A DNA stretch of 8,468 nucleotides from Bdellovibrionales bacterium (GCA_020435185.1 JAGRAA010000032.1:25295-33762), one strand, 5' to 3'; numbered from the stretch's first letter, positions 1 through 7,298 are shown. Notes: generated by a model not told the origin, from the sequence alone. A program made the numbers and translations.

Positions 1-863
1 GGAAAAAGGTCTATGCATTCAGCCAAATCTACAACCGTCCCTTTAAGTTTCTGCGTCGGATGAATCGCTAAAAAATGATCTGTAAGATCAAAGTTTGCTC
101 CCATCTCTTCCAAAATTTCCAAAAAAATACTTTCTGGTTGAATGCTTTTTAGTGGAAATGAAATAATTTTAATAGGATCACTGACTAACGCCGTACACGC
201 TAATGCAAAAGCTAAACTAAGGTCAGTCTCTAGAGGATAGCTTGAAATTTGAGGTTTTTGATTTGCCGGAACAACGATTTCAATTTTCTTTCCTCCTGAC
301 TCTTTTAACACCTGTTGGTAACGAAAGCCAAAACCTAAAGTCTTCAAAAGCTCCAAAGTCATTTTCAATTTCGCAAAGCCAGGAGACTTTCTCTCTATAT
401 TCAAACTCAAAAACAGTTTGTGTGAATATCCCCAGCTACTCAACAAAAAAGCTGATGCCATAATATCAGATTTATTAAAAGGAAGATGTATAGCATCTCC
501 TTGAACTTTCCATCCCGACGAGTAGATTTTTAAAGTATTGCCTTCTATTTCGATATCGCAGCCAAGCTGACTAAGAAGTCTTAGCAAATCATCTTTCACA
601 TAATCCAATAGGTCAGCATTTCCTACAAAAGTGTATTCACCAGGCTCTCTAGAACTACGAATAGCAGAGAAACACAATACCTCTTCCGAATCTCCGAAGT
701 CGATCCATCCTCCTGTACCGAAAGCTTCCAATGCCGAAGTCATTAATCTGTTGGATTCACTCTTACAATGGCCCACAATCTCAATATCATTAAAAAAGCT
801 TTTAGCCACTAACGCCCTAAAATATAGAGCATCAGAATCTTGTAGCTTTCCAACAAAGCTCAC
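1..863 (-). CDS. aroA: EPSP synthase (AroA)-like protein, active site degenerate; 3' end outside window
   Basis: The first 287 codons are open to the window edge. GTG start at 863 overlaps the aroB stop (GTGA), with AAGG about 9 nt upstream, implying translational coupling. EPSP synthase joins shikimate-3-phosphate to phosphoenolpyruvate in chorismate synthesis. Family resemblance by eye: SDALYFRALVAKS (residues 10-22) sits where SKSxxNRALL is expected, GDSEEVLCF (57-65) where GNAGTAMR is expected, then LLxxLxQLG near 94-101, LELLKTLG (170-177), LEEMGA (251-256) and VVDLAECIDLF (277-287), matching the region with the catalytic Asp before DLFP. Against E. coli AroA, Lys22, Ser23, Asn94, Arg100 and Arg124 appear replaced; Arg27 and Asp313 equivalents remain. 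The N-terminus is about 30-40 residues shorter. Fold assignment is fairly sure; EPSP synthase activity is doubtful. Confidence 0.75.
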   Translation of the reverse strand, partial: MSFVGKLQDSDALYFRALVAKSFFNDIEIVGHCKSESNRLMTSALEAFGTGGWIDFGDSEEVLCFSAIRSSREPGEYTFVGNADLLDYVKDDLLRLLSQLGCDIEIEGNTLKIYSSGWKVQGDAIHLPFNKSDIMASAFLLSSWGYSHKLFLSLNIERKSPGFAKLKMTLELLKTLGFGFRYQQVLKESGGKKIEIVVPANQKPQISSYPLETDLSLAFALACTALVSDPIKIISFPLKSIQPESIFLEILEEMGANFDLTDHFLAIHPTQKLKGTVVDLAECIDLF

Positions 864-1882
864 CTTACAAGACCTTGTTTTTTAGCTTCTATAAGTACAC
901 TTTTAAAAGTTACCTTTTCGACGACGACAGACTGACGTTCTGTCATGAAAATAAACAACAAACTCTTGTCTGTGATCTTTTTCTTATCTTGCTTTAAGAC
1001 TCGTAAAAAATTATTTTCTGATAAAGGTCTTTTTATCTCTGATCTTTTCAATTGTAATTTTTCATTTAAAAAATCATCTATCTTTCTATGCTGATTTGCA
1101 GAAATATAGCCTTTTCTTAAACTCCAATTTAAAGTAAAAAACAGGCCATCCGTAACCGCTTGCCCATGACTTAATTTGTATTGAGTCTCCAGAACATGCC
1201 CCACCGTATGTCCTAAATTCAAAATCTGCCGAATGTTTTTAGATTCATAGGGATCTCTTTTAACGACCTTGTATTTCGCCCTTATGATCGCATCACTATT
1301 TTTTAAAATATAATTCGGAGTAATTATTTTGGCCGAATTTAATATTTTAAAAACCGAAGAATCAAACAAAGCAGTTTTCGCAACCTCAGCTAACCCCTCA
1401 TAAAATAATTTTTCAGGAGCCTGTTGTAATATTCTCTTTACAACATAAACCGCACTTGCAAACTTAAAAGTTCCGATTTGATTTTTATAGGCACCACAAT
1501 TTAAACCTGTTTTTCCACCATGTGCAGAATCCACCAAAGAAAGCCAAGTTGTGGGAAGTTGAATCAGGCCCGTTCCTCGCTTATAAACACTTGCAATAAA
1601 ACCAGTAAAATCTCCAACACTCCCGCCACCAACAGCCACAAAACTGTTTATTCGAGAGCCTCCTTCAGCGATTCGTAAAATATTGTGAATATGATCAGAA
1701 AAGAGATCGAGATTTTTTAACTTTTCTCCAGCTTCTACAGCGTACTTAAATCGAAATCTACTCACCCAATTTTTAAAAATTTTATCTTCTAGAAGCTTTT
1801 TATCATAGATAACAAAATGGTCATTGTAGTTTAATTTCGGCTCATTTTGCGCAACAACTATTTTTGGAACAAGGATTTTCAT
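860..1882 (-). CDS. aroB: 3-dehydroquinate synthase
   Basis: 340 residues, near the usual 350-360. Converts DAHP to 3-dehydroquinate with NAD+ and a divalent metal; cytoplasmic second step of the shikimate pathway. Visible motifs: GGGSVGD (85-91, NAD binding), KRG and PTT (101-112), DSAHGGKTGLN (118-128), KNQIGTF (133-139), GLAEVAK (163-169, metal ligand Glu166), RDPYE (209-213), LNLGHTVGH (221-229, ligand His225) and LSHGQAV (237-243, ligand His239). All three predicted zinc ligands and the active-site Lys/Asn of GGKTGLN are present, so it should be active. Departures from the commonest forms are HGG for VGG and GQAV for GEAV. ATG start with GAGAGG 5 nt upstream; the GAGAGG partly overlaps the dppC stop, 9 nt away. 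Its stop overlaps the aroA-like start. Other sugar-phosphate cyclases are possible but less likely. Confidence 0.93.
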   Translation of the reverse strand: MKILVPKIVVAQNEPKLNYNDHFVIYDKKLLEDKIFKNWVSRFRFKYAVEAGEKLKNLDLFSDHIHNILRIAEGGSRINSFVAVGGGSVGDFTGFIASVYKRGTGLIQLPTTWLSLVDSAHGGKTGLNCGAYKNQIGTFKFASAVYVVKRILQQAPEKLFYEGLAEVAKTALFDSSVFKILNSAKIITPNYILKNSDAIIRAKYKVVKRDPYESKNIRQILNLGHTVGHVLETQYKLSHGQAVTDGLFFTLNWSLRKGYISANQHRKIDDFLNEKLQLKRSEIKRPLSENNFLRVLKQDKKKITDKSLLFIFMTERQSVVVEKVTFKSVLIEAKKQGLVR

Positions 1883-1891
1883 CGAGACCTC

Positions 1892-2746
1892 TCAATTCAT
1901 TTTAGGGTCAAAAGAGTCCCTTAAACCATCCCCCAATATATTAAAGGCAAGAACTACAACTAGTATACATAAACCTGGCAATGTCACCAACCAAGGTGCC
2001 GTTTCAATATAAGCTCTTGAATCAGCCAGCATTGCTCCCCATTCGGGAGTAGGAGCTTGGGCTCCTAGACCTAAAAACCCCAAGGCCGCGACATTTAGAA
2101 TGCCATCACTAAATCCCAAAGTTGCTTGAACTATGAGTGGAGCCATACAATTTGGGAGTATATGTACAAAGATTTGCCTTATATGACTGGCACCATAACT
2201 CTCGCTAGCATTAACATAAAGCTTCTCTTTTTCAGCCATAACAGAAGCTCTCACAATCCTTACAAATCCAGGGAGGGCCACAACGCTCACGGCAATAACT
2301 CCGTTTATTAAACTCGGGCCAAGAATAGAAACCACAACTATTGCCAACAAAATACTGGGTAAAGACATCAGAATATCCACAAACCGCATAATAAGCGAAT
2401 CAACCCATCCTCCAATATAGCCGGCCATGAGTCCTAAAAATAAACCCATAGAGAGAGCTAATACCACAACAACAAACCCCACACCCAAAGAAACTCTCGC
2501 ACCATAAATCAAACGAGATAAAAGGTCTCTCCCGATATCATCTGTACCCAATAAAAAATCAGATATCATTCCAGCAGACCAAAATGGAGGGAGTTTATAC
2601 ATTTGCTCATGCACCAAATCTGGTCTGTACGGTGCTATTATTGGCGCTATTAAAGCAATAAAAACCACAATCGCAAGCAGCCCCAAAGAAACTACCGCGC
2701 CTTTATTTTTTAAAAACTTTCTGAGTATTTTTTTATTGTTACTCAA
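1892..2746 (-). CDS. dppC: dipeptide ABC transporter inner-membrane permease DppC
   Basis: 284 residues, close to E. coli DppC (300) and very similar along its length. Second permease subunit of a peptide importer in the inner membrane. Seen: N-terminal membrane segment about 15-37; the conserved LGTDDIGRDLLSRLIYGAR block (66-84); further hydrophobic segments near 85-110, 122-142, 148-168 and 252-271; the cytoplasmic EAA-type loop ASESYGA...ILPN (180-199) that docks the ATPase; then ALGFLGLGAQAPTPEWG (221-237) and the terminal LGDGLRDSFDPK. The start is TTG overlapping the dppB stop (TTGA); GAGGG lies 7 nt upstream of that TTG inside the end of dppB, which supports it. Followed after 9 nt by aroB. 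No ATPase gene (dppD/dppF) is in the window. Confidence 0.95.
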   Translation of the reverse strand: MSNNKKILRKFLKNKGAVVSLGLLAIVVFIALIAPIIAPYRPDLVHEQMYKLPPFWSAGMISDFLLGTDDIGRDLLSRLIYGARVSLGVGFVVVVLALSMGLFLGLMAGYIGGWVDSLIMRFVDILMSLPSILLAIVVVSILGPSLINGVIAVSVVALPGFVRIVRASVMAEKEKLYVNASESYGASHIRQIFVHILPNCMAPLIVQATLGFSDGILNVAALGFLGLGAQAPTPEWGAMLADSRAYIETAPWLVTLPGLCILVVVLAFNILGDGLRDSFDPKMN

Positions 2747-3753
2747 TGTTTGGCCCTCATCATTGGATTAACCCATAAATACAAAATATCTACAATTAAA
2801 TTGACTGCTATTATAATGATTGAAATTAACAAAACGCCCCCCTGAATAACTGGATAATCTCTAGACGTGACACTCGCCACGATCCACTTTCCAATCCCAG
2901 GCCATGAAAATATGGTTTCAGTTAGAATCGCTCCCGTTAGAATTGAGCCAAACATTAAACCTATAATTGTGATGATCGGTATTAATGCATTCTTCAAAGC
3001 ATGTCCTAAAACTACCGTCTTAAAACCCAACCCTTTCGCTTTTGCTGTTCTAATATAATCTTCCCCTAGAACCTCTAACAAACTCGATCTCGTCATTCTA
3101 GCAATAGCTGCCAATGGTACTGTACCAAGTGCTATAGAAGGCAACAGCAAATGAAGAAAAGCATCTTTTAAACCAGAAAAACCCTCTGATAAAAATCCAT
3201 CAATAAGCATAAATCCAGTATAGTCTTGAATATCTAAATAGGGACTGATTCTTCCGGAAACCGGAGTGATACCAAGCTGAATGGAAAAAAATAAAATTAA
3301 AATTAACCCCCACCAAAAAATAGGCATTGAGTAGCCGACGAGTGATCCACTCATCAAAAAGTAATCCCAAAATTTTCTTCTCTTAACAGCGGCTAATACA
3401 CCCAACGGCAGCCCTAAAACTACGGCAAAAATCATCCCCATTAAACCCAACTCAAAGGTCGCAGGAAACCTTTGAGCAAATTCATCTAAAACAGATTTTT
3501 TAGATAAGATCGATTGTCCAAGATCTCCTCTTAGAGCGTTACCCATGAAGCTAAAATATTGCTGAACAAGAGGCTTGTTTAAACCTAAATTTGCTTGCAT
3601 CTCAGCATAAACTTTTGGGTCAGCTCCCCGTTCTCCTAATAACAAGAGGACAGGGTCCCCAGGTACAAGCCGGATCAATATAAAAGCCAAGAGACTTACC
3701 CCAAACAATGTAGGAATTGAAGAGATAAGTCTTTTTTTAATAATTTGAATCAT
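2743..3753 (-). CDS. dppB: dipeptide ABC transporter inner-membrane permease DppB
   Basis: 336 residues against 339 in E. coli DppB, co-linear throughout. First permease subunit, pairing with DppC to form the translocation channel. Seen: N-terminal membrane helix about 9-30 ending LVPGDPV; GERG and LGLNKPLVQQY (40-66); GDLGQS (77-81); hydrophobic segments near 100-122, 133-160, 201-217, 255-280 and 305-328; YSMPIFWWG (141-149); the ATPase-docking EAA loop DYIRTAKAKGL...NALIP (232-259); and ETIFSWPGIGKW (279-290). ATG start overlaps the dppA stop as ATGA, typical of translational coupling that keeps permease subunits in step. Both neighbours belong to the same transporter. Confidence 0.96.
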   Translation of the reverse strand: MIQIIKKRLISSIPTLFGVSLLAFILIRLVPGDPVLLLLGERGADPKVYAEMQANLGLNKPLVQQYFSFMGNALRGDLGQSILSKKSVLDEFAQRFPATFELGLMGMIFAVVLGLPLGVLAAVKRRKFWDYFLMSGSLVGYSMPIFWWGLILILFFSIQLGITPVSGRISPYLDIQDYTGFMLIDGFLSEGFSGLKDAFLHLLLPSIALGTVPLAAIARMTRSSLLEVLGEDYIRTAKAKGLGFKTVVLGHALKNALIPIITIIGLMFGSILTGAILTETIFSWPGIGKWIVASVTSRDYPVIQGGVLLISIIIIAVNLIVDILYLWVNPMMRAKH

Positions 3754-5348
3754 TCTTTTATTTTAACTCCATAAAAGGCGTCAGTTCCAAACGGGCTAAT
3801 TTTATATCCCGCAACATTGTCTCTCATTGCTCGAAAAGTTTTGGCATGAGCTAAGGTCACCCAAGGAGCATATTCTTTGAAAACCTCTTGTGCCTGCATA
3901 TAGTACTGAATTCTTTTTTGCTTATCAGAAGTTTCTTTTGCCTCATCAATTAACTTATCGAAGCTCTTATTACACCATCTTGATCGATTGGATCCGGCTT
4001 TTGTTCCAGAACAACTTAAAAGTACATTCAAAAAATTATCAGGATCACCATTATCACCAGTCCACCCTAACTGAAGAAGTTCATGTTCACCATTTTTAGA
4101 TTTTTCTAAATACGTTGGCCAATCATAAGTTACCAATTTTACCTTAATACCGACTTTGGCCAAATCCGCTTGAATCAGCTCACCCATCTTCTTCCCATTT
4201 GGATTATAGGGACGAGAGACTGGCAGAGTCCAAAGCTCAAAGCTTAAATTCTTCTGTCCAGACTGTGCCAATAGCTCCTTGGCTTTTTCTGGATTATAAT
4301 CATAATCTTTCACTTCATCATTATAAGACCACATCGTCGGAGGAATAGGGTTTTTAGCAACTTCTGCGCTTCCCAAATATATCGCTTTAATATAAGAACT
4401 TTTGTTTAACGCATAATTAATCGCCTGCCTAACCAGCTTGTTTTTTAACTTAGGATTTTCAACATTCATTGCCAAATAACCTACATTTAATCCTGGGGCT
4501 TCTACCACCTTGATAGACTTATCTTGTTTCATTAAATCTATGTCCACTGGGTTAGGATGAGAAACAAACTGACACTCGCCAGCCTTCAACTTTTGAAAGC
4601 GCACACTCGCATCTGGAGTTATTGCAAATACTAATTTTTTAATATCTGCCGCGCCCTTAAAGTATTCAGGGTTAGCCGCGTATCTAATTGTAGAATCTTT
4701 AATATATTTTTGATAAATAAACGGACCGGTTCCTATCGGCTGAGTATCTAAAAGCTCTGGAGTCTTTGCGGCCAATAGTTTATCCGCATACTCTTTAGAA
4801 AGAATAGACATAAAGCCCATAGCTAAATTTGCTAAAAATGGAGCCTCCCTCTTAGAAAGAGTAAATTTCACTGTGTAGTCATCTAACTTCTCTACTTTTT
4901 TAATTAAATTTCCCATGTCCATTGAATTAAAATATTCGTAAGATCCACCATTCACCATATGGTAGGGATTCTTTTTATCAAGTTGTCGATTTACTGAAAA
5001 CAAAACATCTTCTGCGTTAAACTCTCTCGTTGGCTTAAAATAATCTGTAGTATGAAACTTCACTCCTTTTCTAAGAGTAAAAGTGTATTCCAATCCATCT
5101 TTTGAGATCTCCCAAGCTTGAGCCAACTCAGGAATAACATTTGTAGTCCCTCTTTCAAAATTGACTAATTTATCGTAGATAGTTTCTGTCGTCGCATTAA
5201 ATGAAGCTCCGTCAGTAACCAACTGTGGATTAAATATCGTTGGACTGCCTTCTGAACAATATACAAAGGTATCAGCCTTCTTCGACGTGACACTTTTGCA
5301 AGAAGCCAACAAAAAGATAGCCGCTGCTAAAATCGTTAATTTTTTCAT
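3750..5348 (-). CDS. dppA: dipeptide-binding lipoprotein DppA (SBP family 5)
   Basis: 532 residues from the chosen ATG. Periplasmic binding component that hands dipeptides to DppBC. N-terminus is a lipoprotein signal, MKK plus a hydrophobic run ending LLASC, predicting lipidated Cys17, whereas E. coli DppA is soluble. Close match to DppA: YCSEGS and FNPQL near 30-43, GTTNVIPELA, KPTREFNAEDV (105-115), GSYEYF, PIGTGPF (204-210), TPDASVRF, GLNVGYL (286-292), IPPTMWSYNDE (335-345), SRPYNPNG (378-385) and GWTGDNGDPDNF (428-439). The last two carry equivalents of the E. coli Arg and Asp that bind the peptide carboxylate and amino ends, so dipeptide specificity is plausible; haem or other short-peptide ligands are also known in this family. 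A GTG five codons upstream (5363) is rejected because GGAGGGG, spaced 6 nt from this ATG, lies inside that extension. Confidence 0.95.
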   Translation of the reverse strand: MKKLTILAAAIFLLASCKSVTSKKADTFVYCSEGSPTIFNPQLVTDGASFNATTETIYDKLVNFERGTTNVIPELAQAWEISKDGLEYTFTLRKGVKFHTTDYFKPTREFNAEDVLFSVNRQLDKKNPYHMVNGGSYEYFNSMDMGNLIKKVEKLDDYTVKFTLSKREAPFLANLAMGFMSILSKEYADKLLAAKTPELLDTQPIGTGPFIYQKYIKDSTIRYAANPEYFKGAADIKKLVFAITPDASVRFQKLKAGECQFVSHPNPVDIDLMKQDKSIKVVEAPGLNVGYLAMNVENPKLKNKLVRQAINYALNKSSYIKAIYLGSAEVAKNPIPPTMWSYNDEVKDYDYNPEKAKELLAQSGQKNLSFELWTLPVSRPYNPNGKKMGELIQADLAKVGIKVKLVTYDWPTYLEKSKNGEHELLQLGWTGDNGDPDNFLNVLLSCSGTKAGSNRSRWCNKSFDKLIDEAKETSDKQKRIQYYMQAQEVFKEYAPWVTLAHAKTFRAMRDNVAGYKISPFGTDAFYGVKIKE

Positions 5349-5349
5349 T

Positions 5350-5366
5350 CTAGTCCCCTCCACTAG
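5350..5366 (-). promoter_or_regulatory. dppA Shine-Dalgarno sequence in the loop of a small inverted repeat
   Basis: Read on the minus strand, CTAGT-GGAGGGG-ACTAG lies directly before the dppA start, with a single base between repeat and ATG. The arms are perfect 5-bp complements and the 7-nt loop is the whole ribosome binding site. The site decides the dppA start and sits in the 23-nt ung-dppA gap. The ribosome binding site is certain; any structural role for the short stem is inference. Confidence 0.6.
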
Positions 5367-5371
5367 TTTAT

Positions 5372-6133
5372 TTAATTTTTAATCTCAGGTAATTCCCAAC
5401 AAATGGGCTCAATCCCCTTGGATAACAAGTAACCATTAATTTTTGAAAACGGAGCACTCCCCAAAAAACCTCTATGTGCAGAAAGAGGAGAGGGGTGAGC
5501 TGAACGAATCACTAAATTATGAGTCTCATCAATGTGAGCTCCTTTTTTTTGAGCATAGCTCCCCCAGAGCACATAAACTAAATTTTTCTTTTGTTCATTT
5601 AATGCCCTAATCGCCGCATCCGTGAATTGCTCCCACCCTTTGTTTTGATGTGATCCTGCTTTACCAGCCTCTACGCTTAACGTGGCGTTGAGGAGCAAAA
5701 CTCCTTGATTTGTCCAATCCTGCAAATAACCATGCCGAGGAGGATTAACCCCTAAATCGCTCTTTAGCTCTTTATATATGTTTACTAAGGACGGAGGAAT
5801 CTTAACTCCAGGTTTCACTGAAAAACAAAGGCCATGGGCTTGCCCAGGACCATGATAAGGATCTTGCCCTAAAATAACAACCTTCACTTTATCAAAAGGG
5901 GTAGAGTCAAACGCAGAAAAAAAATCTTTGGCTTGAGGATAAATAATTTTTTTTTGTTCGTATTGAGTTTTTAGAAAAGATTTAAGTTCTCGCATATAGG
6001 GTTTATCAAATTCTGATCGTAGTGCCCTTTTCCATCCCTCTTCTAATTTAATAGCATTGCTTTCACAAACCATTTTGTCTATGAGTGGTGAGGAATTCTT
6101 TTTATTTGTATCGACTTGCTTCACTTCTAACAA
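5372..6133 (-). CDS. ung: uracil-DNA glycosylase, family 1
   Basis: Removes uracil from DNA to start base excision repair. Motifs: ILGQDPYHGPGQAHG (87-101) with water-activating Asp91; FSVKPG; IPPSLVNIYKEL (112-123); GVLLLNATLSV (144-154) with the uracil-reading Asn149; VLWGSYAQKK (188-197); and HPSPLSAHRGF (213-223) with catalytic His213 and the DNA-intercalating loop. All key residues are present. At 253 residues it is about 20-25 longer than the common length because of the N-terminus. The start given is TTG with GGGG 8 nt upstream; an in-frame ATG at 6073 would give 233 residues, nearer the family length, but lacks a visible ribosome binding site, so the true start is open. First gene of the run leading into dppABC and divergent from lexA. 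Confidence 0.95.
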   Translation of the reverse strand: MLEVKQVDTNKKNSSPLIDKMVCESNAIKLEEGWKRALRSEFDKPYMRELKSFLKTQYEQKKIIYPQAKDFFSAFDSTPFDKVKVVILGQDPYHGPGQAHGLCFSVKPGVKIPPSLVNIYKELKSDLGVNPPRHGYLQDWTNQGVLLLNATLSVEAGKAGSHQNKGWEQFTDAAIRALNEQKKNLVYVLWGSYAQKKGAHIDETHNLVIRSAHPSPLSAHRGFLGSAPFSKINGYLLSKGIEPICWELPEIKN

Positions 6134-6162
6134 TTTTAAAACCCCAAAAAAATCAATTTAAA

Positions 6163-6168
6163 ACTATA
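6163..6168 (-). promoter_or_regulatory. possible -10 element close to ung
   Basis: TATAGT on the minus strand would place a transcript start about 23 nt before the ung TTG codon. The -35 at 17 bp (TACTAC) is poor, so this is weak. It is listed as the alternative to the stronger -10 match at 6283-6288. The rest of the 287-nt ung-lexA gap holds the lexA promoter and repeats and otherwise nothing recognised. Confidence 0.2.
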
Positions 6169-6282
6169 CCCTTCTATAGACTAAAGTAGTACATTTTTAC
6201 CTAGATCATAGTCATAGGCCTCTGCGTAAAATTTATCTGCTTGATTTAACTGAATTTTTCTAAATTATAAAGTCAAACTTTC

Positions 6283-6288
6283 ATTATA
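6283..6288 (-). promoter_or_regulatory. candidate -10 box for the ung-dppABC-aroB run
   Basis: A perfect TATAAT lies on the minus strand right beside the TTACAC repeat block. It would start a transcript near 6276 with a leader of about 140 nt to ung. No good -35 is seen 16-18 bp upstream; that stretch is the repeat array itself (GTGTAA boxes on this strand). This suggests either an activator-dependent promoter or a chance match in AT-rich DNA. Confidence 0.35.
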
Positions 6289-6289
6289 C

Positions 6290-6322
6290 TTACACTTGAC
6301 TTACACTTTCTTTACACCTATA
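6290..6322. repeat. three 11-bp direct repeats starting TTACAC, candidate LexA operator
   Basis: Three head-to-tail units begin at 6290, 6301 and 6312: TTACACTTGAC, TTACACTTTCT and TTACACCTATA. TTACAC is invariant and units 1 and 2 share eight bases. Spacing is exactly 11 bp, about one helical turn, so all boxes face the same side. The block covers the -35, spacer and -10 of the lexA promoter and touches a divergent TATAAT, where a repressor would act on both. Known background: LexA represses its own gene; alphaproteobacterial LexA uses direct repeats GTTC-N7-GTTC with this same spacing, and, to my recollection, Bdellovibrio LexA uses TTAC-N3-GTAA. Binding by this LexA is inference. Confidence 0.6.
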
Positions 6323-6324
6323 GT
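6296..6324 (+). promoter_or_regulatory. sigma70-type promoter of lexA
   Basis: TTGACT (6296-6301) and TATAGT (6319-6324) are separated by 17 bp; each matches the consensus at 5 of 6 positions. Predicted transcript start is near 6331, giving a leader of about 90 nt to the lexA ATG. The leader contains a small AGCTT/AAGCT inverted repeat (6360-6375). The TTACAC boxes overlap the -35 edge, fill the spacer and run into the -10, a layout suited to repression. Confidence 0.75.
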
Positions 6325-6420
6325 GGATACACATAGGCCAACGGCATCGATTGAAAATAAAGCTTAAAATGAAGCTAATGATATAGCCAAAAAATAAAAG
6401 AACAAAAATAAGGACTGTAA

Positions 6421-7131
6421 ATGCAAAAGAATATTCCTTTACCTCTTACTCCTAAAGAAAAAAATGTGCTCGATTTCATCGAATCTTATTTTATAAAACA
6501 TACTGTTTCCCCTACTTTTTCTGAAATCAAAGACCATTTTGGATTTGCTTCATTCAATTCTGTACAAAGATACTTAAAGCAACTTCAGAAGAAAAAATAT
6601 ATTTTTATCCCTGGTGGAAATCAAAAAAGAGCTCTTCAGCTTTTGCACCCCTCTGATACTATTGTTACTTCTTTTCAAAAAAATAAAGACAAACCTTCTA
6701 CTCAGTTTGAAGACTCCTATGAAAATCTATCTCTTATGATTCCCTTACTCGGGAAGGTCGCCGCGGGACAGCCTTTAGAATCGAAAGCTTATAATGAAAA
6801 TGTAGAGGTCCCAAGAAGTTTAGTCAGAAAGCCCTCTAGTAGTTTTGCCTTAAAAGTTCATGGACAATCAATGATTGAAGAAGGAATTTTAGATGGAGAC
6901 ACCATTCTTGTACAAAAACAAGCTCATGCGTCTAATGGTGAAATTATTGTGGCCACAGTTGACAACGAGGCCACTGTAAAAAGATTTTATCTACATTCTA
7001 AAAGTAGTCACTCTAAGGATTTTCCCATGATTGAGCTTCGCCCAGCAAATTCAACAATGGATTCTCTGTGGTATCCAGTAAACAAAGTAAAAATCGAAGG
7101 AATCGTCGTGGGCTTGATAAGAAAATTTTAA
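6421..7131 (+). CDS. lexA: LexA repressor (SOS regulator, self-cleaving)
   Basis: 236 residues, longer than E. coli LexA (202). Represses DNA-damage genes and cleaves itself when RecA filaments form. N-terminal winged helix-turn-helix: LTPKEKNVLDFIESYF (9-24), SPTFSEIKDHFGFAS (30-44), VQRYLKQLQKKKYI (48-61). A linker (about 75-105) is longer than usual. The S24 peptidase half has cleavage site VAAG (113-116, between Ala115 and Gly116), catalytic Ser150 in VHGQSMIEEGILDGD, and Lys187 in EATVKRF, so autocleavage should be intact. IEGIVVGLIRKF at the end is typical. ATG start preceded by AAGGA at 6 nt. Recognition helix residues (FASFNSVQRYL) differ from enterobacterial LexA, consistent with a non-CTGT operator. 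Transcribed away from ung from the promoter at 6296-6324. Confidence 0.95.
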   Translation: MQKNIPLPLTPKEKNVLDFIESYFIKHTVSPTFSEIKDHFGFASFNSVQRYLKQLQKKKYIFIPGGNQKRALQLLHPSDTIVTSFQKNKDKPSTQFEDSYENLSLMIPLLGKVAAGQPLESKAYNENVEVPRSLVRKPSSSFALKVHGQSMIEEGILDGDTILVQKQAHASNGEIIVATVDNEATVKRFYLHSKSSHSKDFPMIELRPANSTMDSLWYPVNKVKIEGIVVGLIRKF

Positions 7132-7298
7132 ACTTTAAAAACTCCGCATTAACTTTTTTGTTTTCACAGTAAGATGTCAATACAGCTAATGGATTTATTT
7201 ATCCAAAATTAGAGCAATAAACTGATCTTACCCGTGAAAGCAAGTTGTTACACCACAAGGAGTTCTTTAACCTGTGAGCAAAATTCATGGAGGATTAA

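Noticed and set aside
242..885. Two plus-strand open frames (242-463 and 631-885)
   Set aside because: They lie antisense to the aroA-like gene, which has recognisable family motifs; no ribosome binding site or recognisable product.
2126..4099. Plus-strand open frames at 2126-2311, 2867-3058 and 3890-4099
   Set aside because: Antisense shadows of dppC, dppB and dppA, which are nearly co-linear with known Dpp proteins.
5349..5363. GTG at 5363 as dppA start, adding five residues (MEGTR)
   Set aside because: The extension is the ribosome binding site itself, and the ATG at 5348 gives a clean lipoprotein signal starting MKK.
6213..6339. CATAGGCC occurring at 6213-6220 and 6332-6339
   Set aside because: An 8-bp repeat at a 119-bp distance without further symmetry is too short to call a site.
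6134..6420. Canonical SOS boxes (CTGT-N8-ACAG, GTTC-N7-GTTC, TTAC-N3-GTAA) upstream of lexA
   Set aside because: None found by eye; only the TTACAC direct repeats are present.
7132..7298. Terminator or separate promoter between lexA and the following gene
   Set aside because: No convincing hairpin with T-tract; the best promoter guess (TTGTTA-17-TAACCT, 7245-7273) is too weak. Co-transcription with lexA is possible.
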